Source: Ascaphus truei
Lineage: Eukaryota; Chordata; Amphibia; Anura; Ascaphidae
Assembly (NCBI GenBank): GCA_036426205.1
Contig: CM071568.1
Location: 124,039,042 to 124,103,041, forward strand
Direction of reading: 5' to 3'
DNA: 64,000 nt
The notes beneath the pieces were generated by a model that had not been told where the DNA came from, did no database searches, and worked only from the letters and a program-made list of their open reading frames with translations. Of the stretch, positions 22,602 to 34,204 are shown one piece after another. The translations under genes and the position numbers were made by a program. Numbering within the stretch: position 1 is the first letter of the stretch; the number at the start of each line of letters is the position of its first letter.

Positions 22602-24954
22602 GGGGAAATGTGAGGGGGATACTTCTTCATGGAATAACCTCCCAGACTGTTGTAGGGACTAATACAGTAAGGGAACACAAACATGATTGGGACAGACATA
22701 AGGCTAACCGTAAACACGAAAGAAAGACAAGGATCAAATAGGGTCTGAGGTTTTATAGCAGATAGGAAATAGGCAGACACGGTGGCGGTCCAAGTTCTTA
22801 TCTGCCGTCACATTCTATGGCTGTTTGTGCTGCTCTGAAAACTGGCCTGTTGGTGGATCTTGAGGATGGAATTTAGGGAGCCCTGACAGGCCGTTTCCAG
22901 TGGAGACCTATTCTAGTACGGCAAATAGTTAAAAAAAAAAACCAAAAAAACTTTAAAATCGGATTAAAAATGTCAAATCTATTTTTACAAAAAACAATCC
23001 AATTAAAGTCTCAAAAAAAAACAAAAAAAAAAACCTCTTACAATACTCAAAATACTTGCACAATTAAAATTTACAAAAATAAAACAAAAAACTAAAAGCG
23101 ACTTTTACAAAAGCATGTCGCAGATGTTAATATCCTTATTGGACTTAATAAAATGTCTTGATAGAAGACTGTTTTGGGGGTCTAATCCTTCTTACAACAT
23201 TTTTAAATCATTTCCACACTAGTTTGAGTCCTGTTATAAAAGTGCATTTTCTTTTTCAATTTGTTACATATTGTCTCCTAATGATGTGAAGAAGCCTCGG
23301 GGAGTAAAATGAGCAGATGTAGCACGTACCCTCCCAATGTCCGCTCCGAGTGGCAACATGCACAAAACGCTTTAAAACATGAAACCGAAGTTCCAGCATC
23401 TTTCTGGGTTAAACATAACCATTTCTAATTAAGAGAACATAAAAGATCTCTTAACAGCTTAGTTGGATGAAAGTTAAATAACATCATATTTCCACCATTA
23501 AGTTATCATGCGTAAGTAGATTTTGGTACTCCTTGCTCAGCTAGTATTAATAAGATCAGTGATACCGGAGGTGCATTTACAGGATATAAACAATTGTGAG
23601 AAGGAAAGTCTCTGTATGTTGCACTCGTGATGTAAGAATAATTATAAGAATTTAATACATAAAAAACTTAAAATATAGTCAGATTGGAGAACATAAACTT
23701 GTAGTAATTAAATGTATGCAGTGATGAAACGCAATTAAAAGGTGTGCTATTACCAAGGGCTAAAGTGGAAAAGTAATGGTGTCTTATAGTATAAGCACAC
23801 CTATAGGAGTGTGAATGTCAAGTGATAATGAACAGAAATAATACCCAGTTATATAGTAACGCAGTAAATATGGTAGTTAACCCAATCTATAGTTAGTTAT
23901 ATGCATATGGGTATACCAACCAGTGGGTAGAATATTATCACAACTCCATTAGCGAAGCATAGATGAACAAAACGATATACTTGGGTCTTAGTATATTTCT
24001 TATGTGCCGATATTGATAGGGTAAGAAACCCCTTAGACTAGGTATAGAATTTAAGAGTTTAGAGATGGATAGCAGTAGTTGGACTGAATAACTGCTGATA
24101 CTGTGAACCATCAGGAAACTTCAGGCATTAAAGAAAGCCCACAGAAAACATAGCAGTAAGGTAGCAGTAAGGTAGGTGCTAGTTAGAATCCAAACACGAC
24201 ATGTAATCAGCTCGTTCAGGCTACTATAATAAATTAGATCATATATCTAGTAAACTAGACAGGTAGCCAGATGAACCCTCCCCACAGCAGGCTATTATGA
24301 TTCTGGAAAGTGTATCTGATAATGATCGATGCCTGGTCTAGTGCCTGTTCAGATCGAGGGACGGGGAATAGAGGACCCTACGCAGCTGTTCTAAGAGTAC
24401 AGGTAGTAAGTATATCACTCATAATATTCACAACAAATGTAGCAAGTAACCTGTCGTTCTTGTGGCCGAACGGAGGAGCAAATGCACTGTTGCAAGCCTA
24501 GGGTAGTGACACGCTGACGTGATTACATCAGAGCGGCAACATACATTAACATCATGCCCAGAAGAGCCTATGCCCAGTCGTTATGAGAATTTGATTTCCG
24601 AGTACCATGTTGCCCCGAGCTGAATACCCAAAAGGAGATGTTGTGAGTGCCAGTCGGTATCTGCCTGTTAAACTTTTGCTGTAACACTGAACCCTGGACT
24701 TCAAGGGCACTAGTGACAAATCTATATTCTGTACCTCGCATTATCAGCAATTTGCTCTATCTCAATTTTCCCTTCACTGCTTGAGGGGCCTCCAGAGCAA
24801 CATGTTGTCTAGTCCCACTAAGGCCTTATTCTATACATGCGGAAGCGGACATTCTCGGATGTCTATGTAGTTTTTGGTCAAAACATCCCAAACACCCACT
24901 TGAGCATATATAGAATTACCCCTTAGGTTTATGAGCATGTCAGATACTGTGCGC
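22602..24954. other. No gene recognised
   Basis: A-rich low-complexity DNA (22925-23100) and unassigned sequence. Nothing codes for a protein I can name. A short segment near 24824-24930 resembles the ends of frog MITEs. Confidence 0.5.
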
Positions 24955-25086
24955 AAAACTCAATCATCAGTAACCTGAACATAAAACCGGCAGACAAAGG
25001 GGGGGTGGGGGAGGTGTTGTTGTACTAAACAAAACAGACTACGATACAGAAGCATGTAGATTACTAAATGATGTGAATACCTATAG

Positions 25087-25568
25087 TGACAGGGTCATTG
25101 ACTCTGTATATGTTAGTAGGAGATGGCAGTATGCATGCTTTCCAGTAGACGAGGGGTTAACCCAGCTTGTTAAGCAGTCCACAGGTGATTCAAATTAAGC
25201 TAGTTCACCTGCTTTAAAACAGGAAGAGGAAATGCCTCTGGGGCGGCAGTCTCTCTCAGGCACAGAGAGAAGACAGAGGAGTGTTGACAGACAGACACAA
25301 GCTGCTCAGATTGATCCTGTCCCAAGGGGGAATAAAGCTCCCAGGTAAGGAGCCAACTGGTTTTGTTGAACATTGTTGGGCTGGACTAGGTTAGCTAGCC
25401 AGCCAGGTAGATAGCCGGCACTTTTGTTTAGTCAGTGCCCCGACCGGGGTTAGGTTTTTGTTTATTTAAAGGGACAGTGTACCCATTGTTTTAGTTACCA
25501 TTTTTGGACAAAAAAATCCACCAGCGCTATTTCACCAGAAAAGTCGTGTTGTCTCCTCACTTACCACA
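25087..25568 (+). mobile_element. Solo LTR inserted in the second PLE
   Basis: The 482-bp sequence starts TG and ends CA. CTATA flanks it on both sides (25081-25085 and 25569-25573), as expected for an LTR retroelement. An AATAAA lies near 25331. No internal coding region remains, so recombination between two LTRs is the likely cause. Confidence 0.8.
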
Positions 25569-26380
25569 CTATACAAAGTTAGAGGGTAATCCAACAATGA
25601 CATTTCAAAAAGATCTTATCGAATTACTAAAAGGTTATAAAGAAGGGATCCTAAAAAAATCTGAATGGGAATATCAGTAAAATATGGGAATCCTCCTGGG
25701 ATTCTCTATGTTCAATATACCCAAACTACATAAGTGTACAACAACCCCCCCCCCCCCCCCCCCCGGACGTCCAATAGTGTCAGGGATTAAATCACTGACA
25801 TCTAACCTTTCAGGTTATATTGACCAGTTCCTTTAAGAACCTATAATAAAATTAAAATATCTAAAAGATACAATACAAATGCTCAATATCTTGAAAGATA
25901 CGGTGTGGAAGGATGACTACATCATAGTCACATGTGATGAGTCATTATTACACACCGTAATAGATCATACTGATGGGTGTAATGCCATTAAGAACAATCT
26001 AACTAAGTGGAATATTAGACCACAGACAGATTGATTTTCTTTTGGAGAGAATCCAACACATTCTCAGGCGCAATTATTTCTGGTATGGTGATCACTTGCA
26101 GGTCAGGGGGACTGCCATGGGTACCAGGTTTGCGCCGAACTACGCTAATATCTTCATGTGTATGTGGGAGGACCAATATGTTTGGACTGGCCATGAGTTC
26201 GGCCTAAACCTGGTACAGTGGCACAGGTATATAGACAACATACTGTTTATCTGGCAGGGCAGTACCCACCTCTTAGACCAATTCTTAGCAGGCATGGATA
26301 ACAATCCATACAATCTAAAGTTCACTTGCAAATATAATACTTTGGAAGTAGAATTTTTGGATTTGTTGATTTATGTAGAG

Positions 26381-26640
26381 CAGGGTGCGCAAAGTTTTTA
26401 ACTTGCGCACCCCTGCCTCATGCCCCATCTCCTCCTCGGCACTGACGTCAAATGACATCACGGGGTCATGTGATGTCACGTTACAATGGTAGCGTGACGT
26501 CATTTGATGCCGGTTACCATGGCGACGCATCACCGAATATAAGGTAGAAGCTGCAGAGGCCTCACGCGGTCCCCCTGGCACTTAATTTAAGTGCCTTTGG
26601 GGAGAGCGCGGGACTTCTGTAGCCGCTGCGCCCCCCCCTG
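26381..26640. mobile_element. hAT-like MITE inside the second PLE
   Basis: It starts CAGGGTGCGCA and ends, read on the other strand, CAGGGGGGGGCGCAGCG, a typical hAT terminal pattern. The PLE RT frame stops at its left end and resumes at its right end. I could not find a clean 8-bp duplication. Confidence 0.7.
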
Positions 26641-27630
26641 GAAGAGAATGGCAATTTAGAGTCAAAGAACTTCATTAAGCAAGTAGATTGCAACAACTTT
26701 CTGCAAGGAGATAGTGTCCATTTGGACAAATGGATAGACAATATACCACTAGGACAACTACAAAGACAAACGTAATTGCACACAAAATAGAATTTTTGAA
26801 GAACAAGCGAACAAGCACAAGACATGATGGGGAAATTTCAGGAGAGAAAGATGGGGAAATTTCAGGAGAGAAAATATAAAAAAGGTAGTGGTAGAGGCAG
26901 CTTATAATAAAGTTTCAGCGATGGAAAGAGCAGAACTGATTCAATATAAAGAAAGAAAGGTAAAAAGAACGGAGAAGAGGGAAAAATATCTATACCATTC
27001 ATGTCACAATATAACAGTAGTGCATCACAAATAAGAAGGATAATAGAAAAACATTGGGAGATCCTGCATAAAGATCCAATCTTGCATCAGATTTTACCAG
27101 AAGTCACAAGTTATATTTACAATGGCACCCAACCTAAAACAAAAAGTGGCTCAGAGTTGCCTTAAAAAAAGAAATATCAAGGAGAAATAATATAACGCTG
27201 GGTTTCTACGAGTGTTTAGGTTGCAAAGGGTGTAAACTACACACAAACTGAACTAAATCTTTCAAAAATGTACAATCTGAAATGACGAATGAAATCTTTG
27301 AAATTGAAGATCTAAAAGATTGTAATTCAGATCACATAATCTACGTGTTGCAGTGTCCCTGCAATAAACAATATGTAGGTTGCACCACACGGACGTTGAA
27401 GATCAGGATAGCTGAGCACATCACCAATATTGAAAAAGGTTTCATTCAACATAGCGCGTCCAAGCACTTTAAAGAATATCACTCCCACGACCCCAAAGGA
27501 TTAAAATTCATAGGGATTGACAAAATAAAATCCAAATGGAGAGGGAACAAAATTATTCACATTTCAAGGCAAGAAACTTATTGGATATATGGTTTTGAAA
27601 ACACTTATTCCTTAAGGTCTAAATATTAAT

Positions 27631-28334
27631 ATTGATCAGGGGTCTTTCCTAATATCCTAATATATAGTGATTGGATTCTCAGACTGTTGTCATTATTGTA
27701 AGTGTACTGTTTAAGATGATCAGAGATAACCACTGTTAAGAATTGCTTGCTGTCATGTTCTTGTGTTCATAATCTCTTAAAACATTATATGCTGAATTCT
27801 CCGATTGCTATCGTTGTGAATGTACTGTTAAGTAATTTCAAAGAGATCTGTTATAGTGAAGTGTGTTATTACCATGTTCTTGTGTCTTTAATTACACAAA
27901 ATACCATTTTGTATTGATATGTGTGATGAGCCATTACATCATTAGTCCTTGATGCACCAAGGAGTAATCCAACTAGATTATATTTAGACATGTTTCTAGC
28001 TATATACTGTAATAGGGATCACACACAACCTCTGCAGATAGAATACCTGACACTAGTTACACTATAAGTCATACTGTGGTTAAACGGGTAAATTATTTAC
28101 CATACCTAAAATTAACCCTTTTACAGTGAGTCTAACCACTGAATAATGTGTATTATTATTTATATCACCTGTATGTTTATTTTAACAAACGTATTAAAAG
28201 TTGTACCTTTTAACTAACCAACTTAACGAATCCAAACTGTGAGGGCAAGACCGTCACATAGGTCCTGCTAAGCAGTACCTTGCTGCTCCAGTACACAGCT
28301 CTTCATTACTCTCTTATATCTGTGGTGCACCAAG
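27631..28334. other. PLE 3' flank, no gene
   Basis: Two imperfect copies of a ~115-bp unit (about 27665-27775 and 27785-27890) follow the GIY-YIG coding end. They are probably PLE 3' UTR. Confidence 0.5.
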
Positions 28335-28959
28335 CATAGGTGAGCAAACTTTTTATGACGAGCCCCCCTTTTCATCCATGAAATTTCTCGGGCCCCCCTG
28401 CCTGATGAAATCAAAATCACATGACGTCAGCGCACGTGAGCTGGTTCAGCCAATGAGGGCGAACCAGCTTTGTGATGCGTCCGCCACGTGTCTACAATCT
28501 CCTGCAGCCAAGTTCACAAATCGCTTGGGCTGCAGGCAGTATACTAGTATTGGATCACTGTATTGTTTGCTGGCATCTGGAAATATGTTTTTTTTCTGGT
28601 GCACACAGGCAATCCATTTGAGGGGGCATCCATCCACCTCTTTGCTACCTCCCTTCCCTCTCATCCCCCCCCCCCCTTTTCCCCTCCCTTTTTCTTTTTT
28701 TTTCCTTCTCCATTTGCCTTCCCCAGTGTCATCCATTCCTATACTCAGTTTTATGTATATTTATTTATTCCCGTTTTAAATGTTGCCAAGGGATCAGGGA
28801 ACCCCTTAACCAAACTCAAGGGGGTAATGAGATCTCCTGCTGTCAATACTCCAATAATGACCCCCCTGACCCAAAGAATAACCCTCAGCCCCCAAAACAT
28901 ATCCTCCACGCCCCTCAATTCGCCATCTCTACTGACCTTCATCCCTCCAGCAATTCTTC

Positions 28960-29800
28960 TCACCTCCCCCCAGTGTCTCTCTCACCCCCCAGTGTCTCTC
29001 TCTCATTTCCCAGTTGTCTCTCTCTCTCACCTTTCCCCAGTCTCTCTCTCCTCCCCCAGTGTCTCTTCATCCTCCCATTCTATCTTCACCTCCCCCAGTG
29101 GCTCTCTCTCTCACATTCCCCCAGTCTTCTCTCTCTCACTCCCCCAGTGTCTCTCTCTTACCTTCCCAGTGTTCTCTCTCTCACCATTCCCCCAGTGTCT
29201 TCTATCTCCTTCCCCTTTGTTCTCTTCTTCTACCTTCCCAGTGTCTCTCTCTCACCTTTTCCCAGAGTCTCTCTCTCACCTTTCCCCAGTGTCTCTCTCA
29301 CACCTTTCCCCAGTGACTCTCTCTCCCCTTTCCCCAGTGACTCTCTCTCACCTTTCCCCAGTGACTCTCTCTCAACTTTCCCCAGTGACTCTCTCACCTT
29401 TCCCCAGTGTCTCTCTCACACCTTTCCCCAGTGTCTCTCTCTCACCTTTCCCCAGTGTCTCTCTCTCACCTTTCCCCAGTGTCTCTCTCACACCTTTCCC
29501 CAGTGTCTCTACTCCTCCCTTCCCCAGGGCCTCTCTACTCCTGTTCTCTACTCAGCTCTGACTCCAGTGCCTCTCTCACCTTTCCCCAGTTGTTCTACAC
29601 CTTTCCCCAGTGTCTCTCTCTCACCTTCACCAGGTGTCTCTCTCACCTTCCCCAGTGTCTCTCCACCTTCCCGGTATCCTCCTCCCCCCAATATGTCTCC
29701 CACCTTTCCATGTCTCTCTTCCCCCTCCCCGCTATGTCTCTCACCTCTCCAGTGCTATCTCCCCCTCACCCAATATGTCTCCCACCTCTCCATGCTCTCT
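28960..29800. repeat. C/T minisatellite, ~22-bp unit
   Basis: Units of the form CTCTCACCTTTCCCCAGTGT recur dozens of times with spacing mostly 20-24 bp. They are most regular at 29240-29510. Confidence 0.93.
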
Positions 29801-29869
29801 CTCTCCCCTCATATCCCACCTCTCCATGTCTCTCCCCCCTCAATGTCTCCCACTCTCCACGTCCCCACA

Positions 29870-29922
29870 ACACCACACACACACACACACACACACACAC
29901 CACACACACACACACACACACC
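29870..29922. repeat. (AC)n microsatellite
   Basis: AC run with one CC interruption, next to the minisatellite. Confidence 0.95.
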
Positions 29923-30097
29923 CCAGATTCAGCAAGTCAAAGCCTGTGCAGCCTAAGCTGTGCAGCACAGCGCCACCTAAAGGCTGCAGAAGAAATTGCA
30001 GCTAGACGGCTTTTCTCTCTGCTTCTCTGCAAAATTACCCCAGCTGCCTGCACCCCCCCTAAACAATCTTGCTTGCCCCCCAGTTTGCACACCTCTG

Positions 30098-30623
30098 AAC
30101 TAAGGGATTTCTTTCTTCTCTGTACCCCGGTGTAGTTCTGTCTGCACATCCACTATCTCCCAGGTAGCACACAGATCTCTGTATTACGGGTTAGAGCGAG
30201 GTTTTTCTCTAATTATACGCTCCTGTGATCGATCGGCAAAGATTCGGCTCGTGTTCACTAAATGGCTGCAGAGGAGTGTATTTTGCAGTCAGTGGAATGC
30301 ATTTGCATATTAATAATGACAAAGTTCTGTGGGGAAGATCATGTGACCAGGCAGTCACTAGATACAATTAACCTCTGCACTGCAAAAAAGAGGGGGCAGG
30401 GCTCAAAAATGGGTTTGGCAGAGCCTGTTTCAGAAGAGGAAGGGTGTGACTTTGTAAATGGCTGCTATAGAAACAAAAAGGTTTGTTACATTAAAAATGT
30501 CAGAGTTTTTAAAAAAAATTTAAATAGATACTACAAGTATTTTCTCATAGTACAGAAACGATTTATAAAATAAAAAAAACAACATGTAGGATATTGCTTG
30601 GTCTGCAGCTTTAAACACTAGAT
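30098..30623. other. No gene recognised
   Basis: Repeat-like DNA with a GATCGATCGGCAAAGAT segment that also appears in variant form near 36710 and 55235. It is probably a dispersed frog repeat. Confidence 0.5.
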
Positions 30624-30984
30624 CAGTGGTCCTCAACCTTTTTGTGATTAATGAACCTTATAATTAGATTGTGAAATTCTGCGGAACCCCAACCCTCTCT
30701 AATAGCGCGTCTGAAATCAGATGCATTGTAAGGAACCCCAACCTCTCTAATAGCGCGTCTGAAATCAGATGCATTGTAAGGAACCCCAACCCTCTCTAAT
30801 AGCGTCTGAAATCAGATGCATTGTAAGGAACCCCAACCCTCTCTAATAGCGCGTCTGAGATCAGATGCATTGTAAATTCTTCTGTATTTGGCACAATTTT
30901 CAGCTGACTTGAAACATGCACAGAACCCTTGAGGGATGTCCAGGCAACCCAAGTACGCCTAGGAATCGCAATTGAAAAACACAA
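30624..30984. mobile_element. hAT-like MITE next to ACOT13 exon 2, carrying the 49-bp satellite
   Basis: It starts CAGTGGTCCTCAACC and its other end reads TTGTGTTTTTCAATT on the opposite strand. A near-perfect 8-bp duplication flanks it: CACTAGAT at 30616-30623 and TACTAGAT at 30985-30992. Inside are about four copies of the ~49-bp unit also found downstream of TDP2 exon 1, in inverted orientation. Confidence 0.82.
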
Positions 30985-30998
30985 TACTAGATACTCAC

Positions 30999-31183
30999 GT
31001 GATGTTCATATCCACACTGACTCCTGGAGCCCCTCTCTCCGTATGAATAAGGGCAGCTGTGGACACAATATCCACCAGGGTTGCAGTCAACCCTCCATGT
31101 AATGTGCCTGCTCGATTCGCATGCTCTTCCTCAACTTTCATCTCGCAAACGACCTTCCCAGGATTTGCAGACACGAGGTCCAA
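30999..31183 (-). CDS. ACOT13: ACOT13 exon 2 (hotdog-fold acyl-CoA thioesterase)
   Basis: The 185-nt exon begins after a CCTTAG acceptor (31184-31189 on the complement) and ends at a GTGAGT donor (30993-30998). It encodes LDLVSANPGKVVCEMKVEEE and, further on, NRAGTLHGGLTATLVD, ERGAPGVSVDMNI. In the known family, the Asn/His-Gly-Gly segment and the following Asp form the thioesterase active site of the hotdog dimer. The protein hydrolyses medium and long acyl-CoAs, mainly at mitochondria. Phase fits exon 1. The third exon (rest of the hotdog fold) is not seen in the window. Confidence 0.95.
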
Positions 31184-31773
31184 CTAAGGAAAATGCAAAC
31201 ATCCTCTATCACGTGTACAGTGCAGATTCTGATCTTGTATGCTAACTTTGTTTTATTAAACCCTTTCCCTTCGTATTACTGCTGCATTTATTTTTGCCAA
31301 TTACTCAACCTTTTTGAAAGTTGATTCTAAGAAACAACCTGATAGCACAACAAATAGAACAGACATTGGTTTTCCTGTGCTCAAAATATTTAATCCGTGA
31401 TGTGGATTTAGCAGCTGTAGACTGTTTAAAAACTTCCTTACAGCAAATAGAGATTGCTATATTGTCATTTGCTAGCGCATTAAAATATTAAAACGATTGG
31501 TTGCTTAGGGGAAGAACTGAAAGTGTGGTGGCTTTAAATGGTTGCTAATGCCAAATATTTTTTTTTTAAAATGCAGTATTATTTAATCCTACACAATTGA
31601 TATGTAAAAAAATAAACCAAATGATTTTTAATTAAATGCTGCTTTAAAAAAAAAAAAGTTCACAGCCACATAATGCATCCAAAGAAAGCGAGAGTGCATA
31701 CAACTTTTAAGTTTCCCTTTTCATTATAAATCGACGTCATTGTGAAATTCCCCATTTGATGTATATATTGTGT

Positions 31774-32013
31774 TATGCTGGGATATAGTAATGGTCACGT
31801 CTGTAAACCGCTTTATAAATCTCTGTTATTCTTGCATCAATCTCCCCCTTATTTGTAAGCCCGATTTAGCTCCTAACCAAGACCTGCCAGTGTTTTCTGT
31901 TGAGTATCTTTCGGAAGCAAGGCTTTTAAATAATGAATGTCCTTTGCCGCATGTGACTTATCATGAAGGAAAGAAATATGCATCTTATAATGTCATCAAC
32001 TCTCTAGGCATGA
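31774..32013. repeat. Direct repeat, left copy (240 bp)
   Basis: It matches 33494-33731 almost perfectly, from TATGCTGGGATATAG to CTCTAGGCATGA. Differences are confined to one homopolymer and a ~15-bp patch. A third, noisier copy starts near 40176. Confidence 0.92.
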
Positions 32014-33493
32014 CATAACAGATAGGATATCTTCTTGTTATACACTCTTTGACAGAGTGTACACTGTCTAAACTACACCAGAATGGTCAGAATGATTTTA
32101 AAACCATCTTTCTTTCTTAGATGCAGTACCTCTGCACCACCACTAAAATCTCGGCAAACAAGCGTCCTATGGCTACCATGGTAACCACCGGGTATAAAGG
32201 GGCCGCAAGGGACGCAGACACGCCCACCCCGGAAGAAGTCGCAAGCAGCGACGAAACATGCTGCATGTCGGGTCTTTGCCGACACACTACTACTTATGTA
32301 TTACCTAACAGTACTGCTTTAACCTTTAGTGCTTCTCATGGCATCTTTACTTGATATTTAGATCGTGCACTCCTTGATACACCCACTTAAAGAGGTGTCC
32401 TGCACTGATACTACTTTGACAGTGCTCCCTGTGCTCACACACAAACTATATATAACATATGCGAGCTGGCAATGATTCCCTCGGTTACAAAGGGTGTCAG
32501 AGATCAATATTAGCACACAAACAGGGTGCATGGTGACACTTCGATCCATATCAGAACTGTAGCAGAGACAGGATGCACGTATACCTGTATAAGACCACAT
32601 CTCTGTATGGTGATTTGACCTAATAGAATCATGATACTTACACCAGCTGGACCTTCCATCTGATATACAGGGTGACTCTACAATTACTATAAGAAAAAAC
32701 CTGTCCCGTTTTTCAATGCCAAATTCTTCTAACGTGCCCTATCAGCGCAAGGCATTACCTTAGCTGCACCGGAACATTGCGACACATGCGCAGTAAGAGA
32801 GTCTCTTACCCATAAGCACAACAGTGCTAGGCTATCTGTCTTTCAGTTCTGGAGATATACAGCTACCACTCTCTTATGAACTCTAGAGATACCTATACTC
32901 AAAGCAGGGTATAGCAATTATAATTCACCTACCTAGCCTCACATACGCATGAATCTCATCTGCCCTCACGATTTTTCCGACAACATCCACGTGACACACG
33001 CGCAGTAGGATTCTCTCACCACACGAGACAGCACGGCTGAGAACTATATGCTCAGCCCAGACATAGGTAGTCACTTTGGTGCTGTTTAGCTGTGGATTTT
33101 AGCCTTTGCATATCAGCACATTACATCAGTGCAGGCAGCTACCATACAATCAAGATTTGGCTGAATATCAGTAAACATTTGTATGCATTGATCTTTAACA
33201 CTCTGTCTCAAAAACTTCCTATTTTGAGCCATTTGACATGAGATCACTATCCCACACTGGCACCGACTAGGGATACCCAGTAGTAGTATAGACTTATCCA
33301 GTCTATTTTTATCCAAGTGAATTACACCACACAACATTGTAAAAAATTTAATAAACTTTTTTTTTTTTTTTTTTTTTTTTTTCTTGTGCTTTGTACATAT
33401 TCATTCACCCCTGACCATAGTATATTATAAGGGTCTGCTGTGCGCCAATATAAGGGACCCTTTGTACCTGTCTCAGGTACACTCCCCCATCTC
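32014..33493 (+). mobile_element. 1.48-kb PLE-like insert between 240-bp direct repeats
   Basis: The segment is framed by the repeats at 31774-32013 and 33494-33731. It contains a hammerhead-like fold near its left end and a T-run at 33357-33382 near its right end. No coding similarity is seen. The combination suggests a non-autonomous retroelement related to PLE terminal regions. An assembly artefact is the alternative. Confidence 0.5.
32226..32273 (+). ncRNA. Hammerhead-ribozyme-like fold, candidate 1
   Basis: Order of parts: stem I strand ACCC (32226-32229), core CGGAAGA (32230-32236; consensus CUGANGA), one extra A, stem II GTCGC/GCGAC (32238-32242 and 32248-32252), GAAA (32253-32256), stem III ACATG/CATGT (32256-32260 and 32264-32268), cleavage-position C at 32269 after GT, and stem I strand GGGT (32270-32273). 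The deviations are U4 to G and the extra A after A9. The layout is type I. Activity is unproven. Confidence 0.55.
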
Positions 33494-33731
33494 TATGCTG
33501 GGATATAGTAATGGTCACGTCTGTAAACCGCTTTATAAATCTCTGTTATTCTTGCATCAATCTCCCCCTTATTTGTAAGCCCGATTTAGCTCCTAACCAA
33601 AGACCTGCCAGTGTTTTCTGTTATGATCTTTGGAGCAAGGCTTTTAAATAATGAATGTCCTTTGCCGCATGTGACTTATCATGAAGGAAAGAAATATGCA
33701 TCTTATAATGTCATCAACTCTCTAGGCATGA
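33494..33731. repeat. Direct repeat, right copy (238 bp)
   Basis: Partner of 31774-32013. It is contiguous with the ACOT13 promoter side and is also the left edge of the large block repeated at 40176. Confidence 0.92.
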
Positions 33732-34120
33732 GTGCCAAGTGTCCTGCCTATTTTGCAAGGGGGGAGGGGGGGGCATTGCGGGAAAGTTGAGGCGCACTTC
33801 AAAGTCATATTTTTTTGTCTGCTCAAGCGGCAAGCTCGGTGAACGTGCGTGCCCGCACACAGGTACGCGCGCACCGCGTGAGCGGGGACTTCCAAATAAA
33901 GACTGCAATAAGTTAATGCGGCAAGCGCCGAGCGCACAGCACGCTCAGCACCAATGGGGACGCAGCCCAATATTAAACATGAACTGAAGCCGAATATATT
34001 AGGTTTTTAGCCAAGTACCCGGAAATGACAAGGAAAATGACAAGTTTGGCTAAGACTAGGAGCCTAATCCAGGCACCGTGTTATCTGTCTGAGGATCAGG
34101 TTACTGCCATCACTTGGTAC

Positions 34121-34204
34121 CTTGCTCAAGACCCGATCGAATCCCGGGCCATCGCTTAACGCCTTCATCAGCACCCGCAGAGTGCTTGCAGACAGGGAAG
34201 CCAT
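34121..34204 (-). CDS. ACOT13: ACOT13 exon 1
   Basis: ATG is at 34202-34204 on the complement. The 84-nt coding part gives 28 residues beginning MASLSASTLRVLMKALSDG and ending in FDRVLSK, followed by a GTACCA donor. The intron is phase 0 and joins to LDLVSANPGK of exon 2, matching the family layout of a short N-terminal helix (residues ...VLGK in mammals) before the hotdog strand. The start is the only ATG in a suitable place, 819 bp from the TDP2 start on the other strand. An identical copy of this exon is at 40796-40879. Confidence 0.93.

Larger units (their letters stand above)
24955..27630 (+). mobile_element. Second Penelope-like element, plus strand, degraded
   Basis: A KPADKGG motif with a G-run sits at 24985-25010, followed by NKTDYDTEACRLLNDVN-like coding to 25080. 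After a solo LTR the RT resumes with NPTMTFQKDLIELL (25580-25625), a GRPIVSGIKSLTS segment whose prolines have become a long C-run (about 25745-25764), then GTAMGTRFAPNYANIFM (26108-26160) and the YIDN catalytic box (26229-26240, D to N at the last position). A hAT MITE splits it at 26381-26640. The C-terminal GIY-YIG endonuclease is visible at 27327-27625 (IIYVLQCPCNKQYVGCTTR). Multiple stops show it is inactive. Confidence 0.92.
28335..30097. mobile_element. hAT-like non-autonomous element expanded by a minisatellite
   Basis: The left end CATAGGTGAGCAAACTT and the right end (other strand) CAGAGGTGTGCAAACTG are related hAT-type termini followed by G/C-rich runs. The interior is mostly the minisatellite below. 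Open frames through this interior are a product of the repeat and are not genes. Confidence 0.65.
31184..34120 (-). other. ACOT13 intron 1
   Basis: Between exons 2 and 1. It holds ordinary A/T-rich DNA (31184-31773), then a 240-bp sequence duplicated around a 1.48-kb insert, then the GC-rich promoter-proximal part (33732-34120). No further exon is seen. Confidence 0.75.

Noticed and set aside
23285..23330. Sequence GAAGAAGCCTCGGGGAGTAAAATG resembling a decayed hammerhead
   Set aside because: The GAAA box and stem II are not intact, so it does not meet the standard of the three candidates.
28563..30135. Long open frames of 242-332 codons rich in Ser, Leu and Pro
   Set aside because: They are produced by the C/T minisatellite, exist in several frames at once and have no domain.
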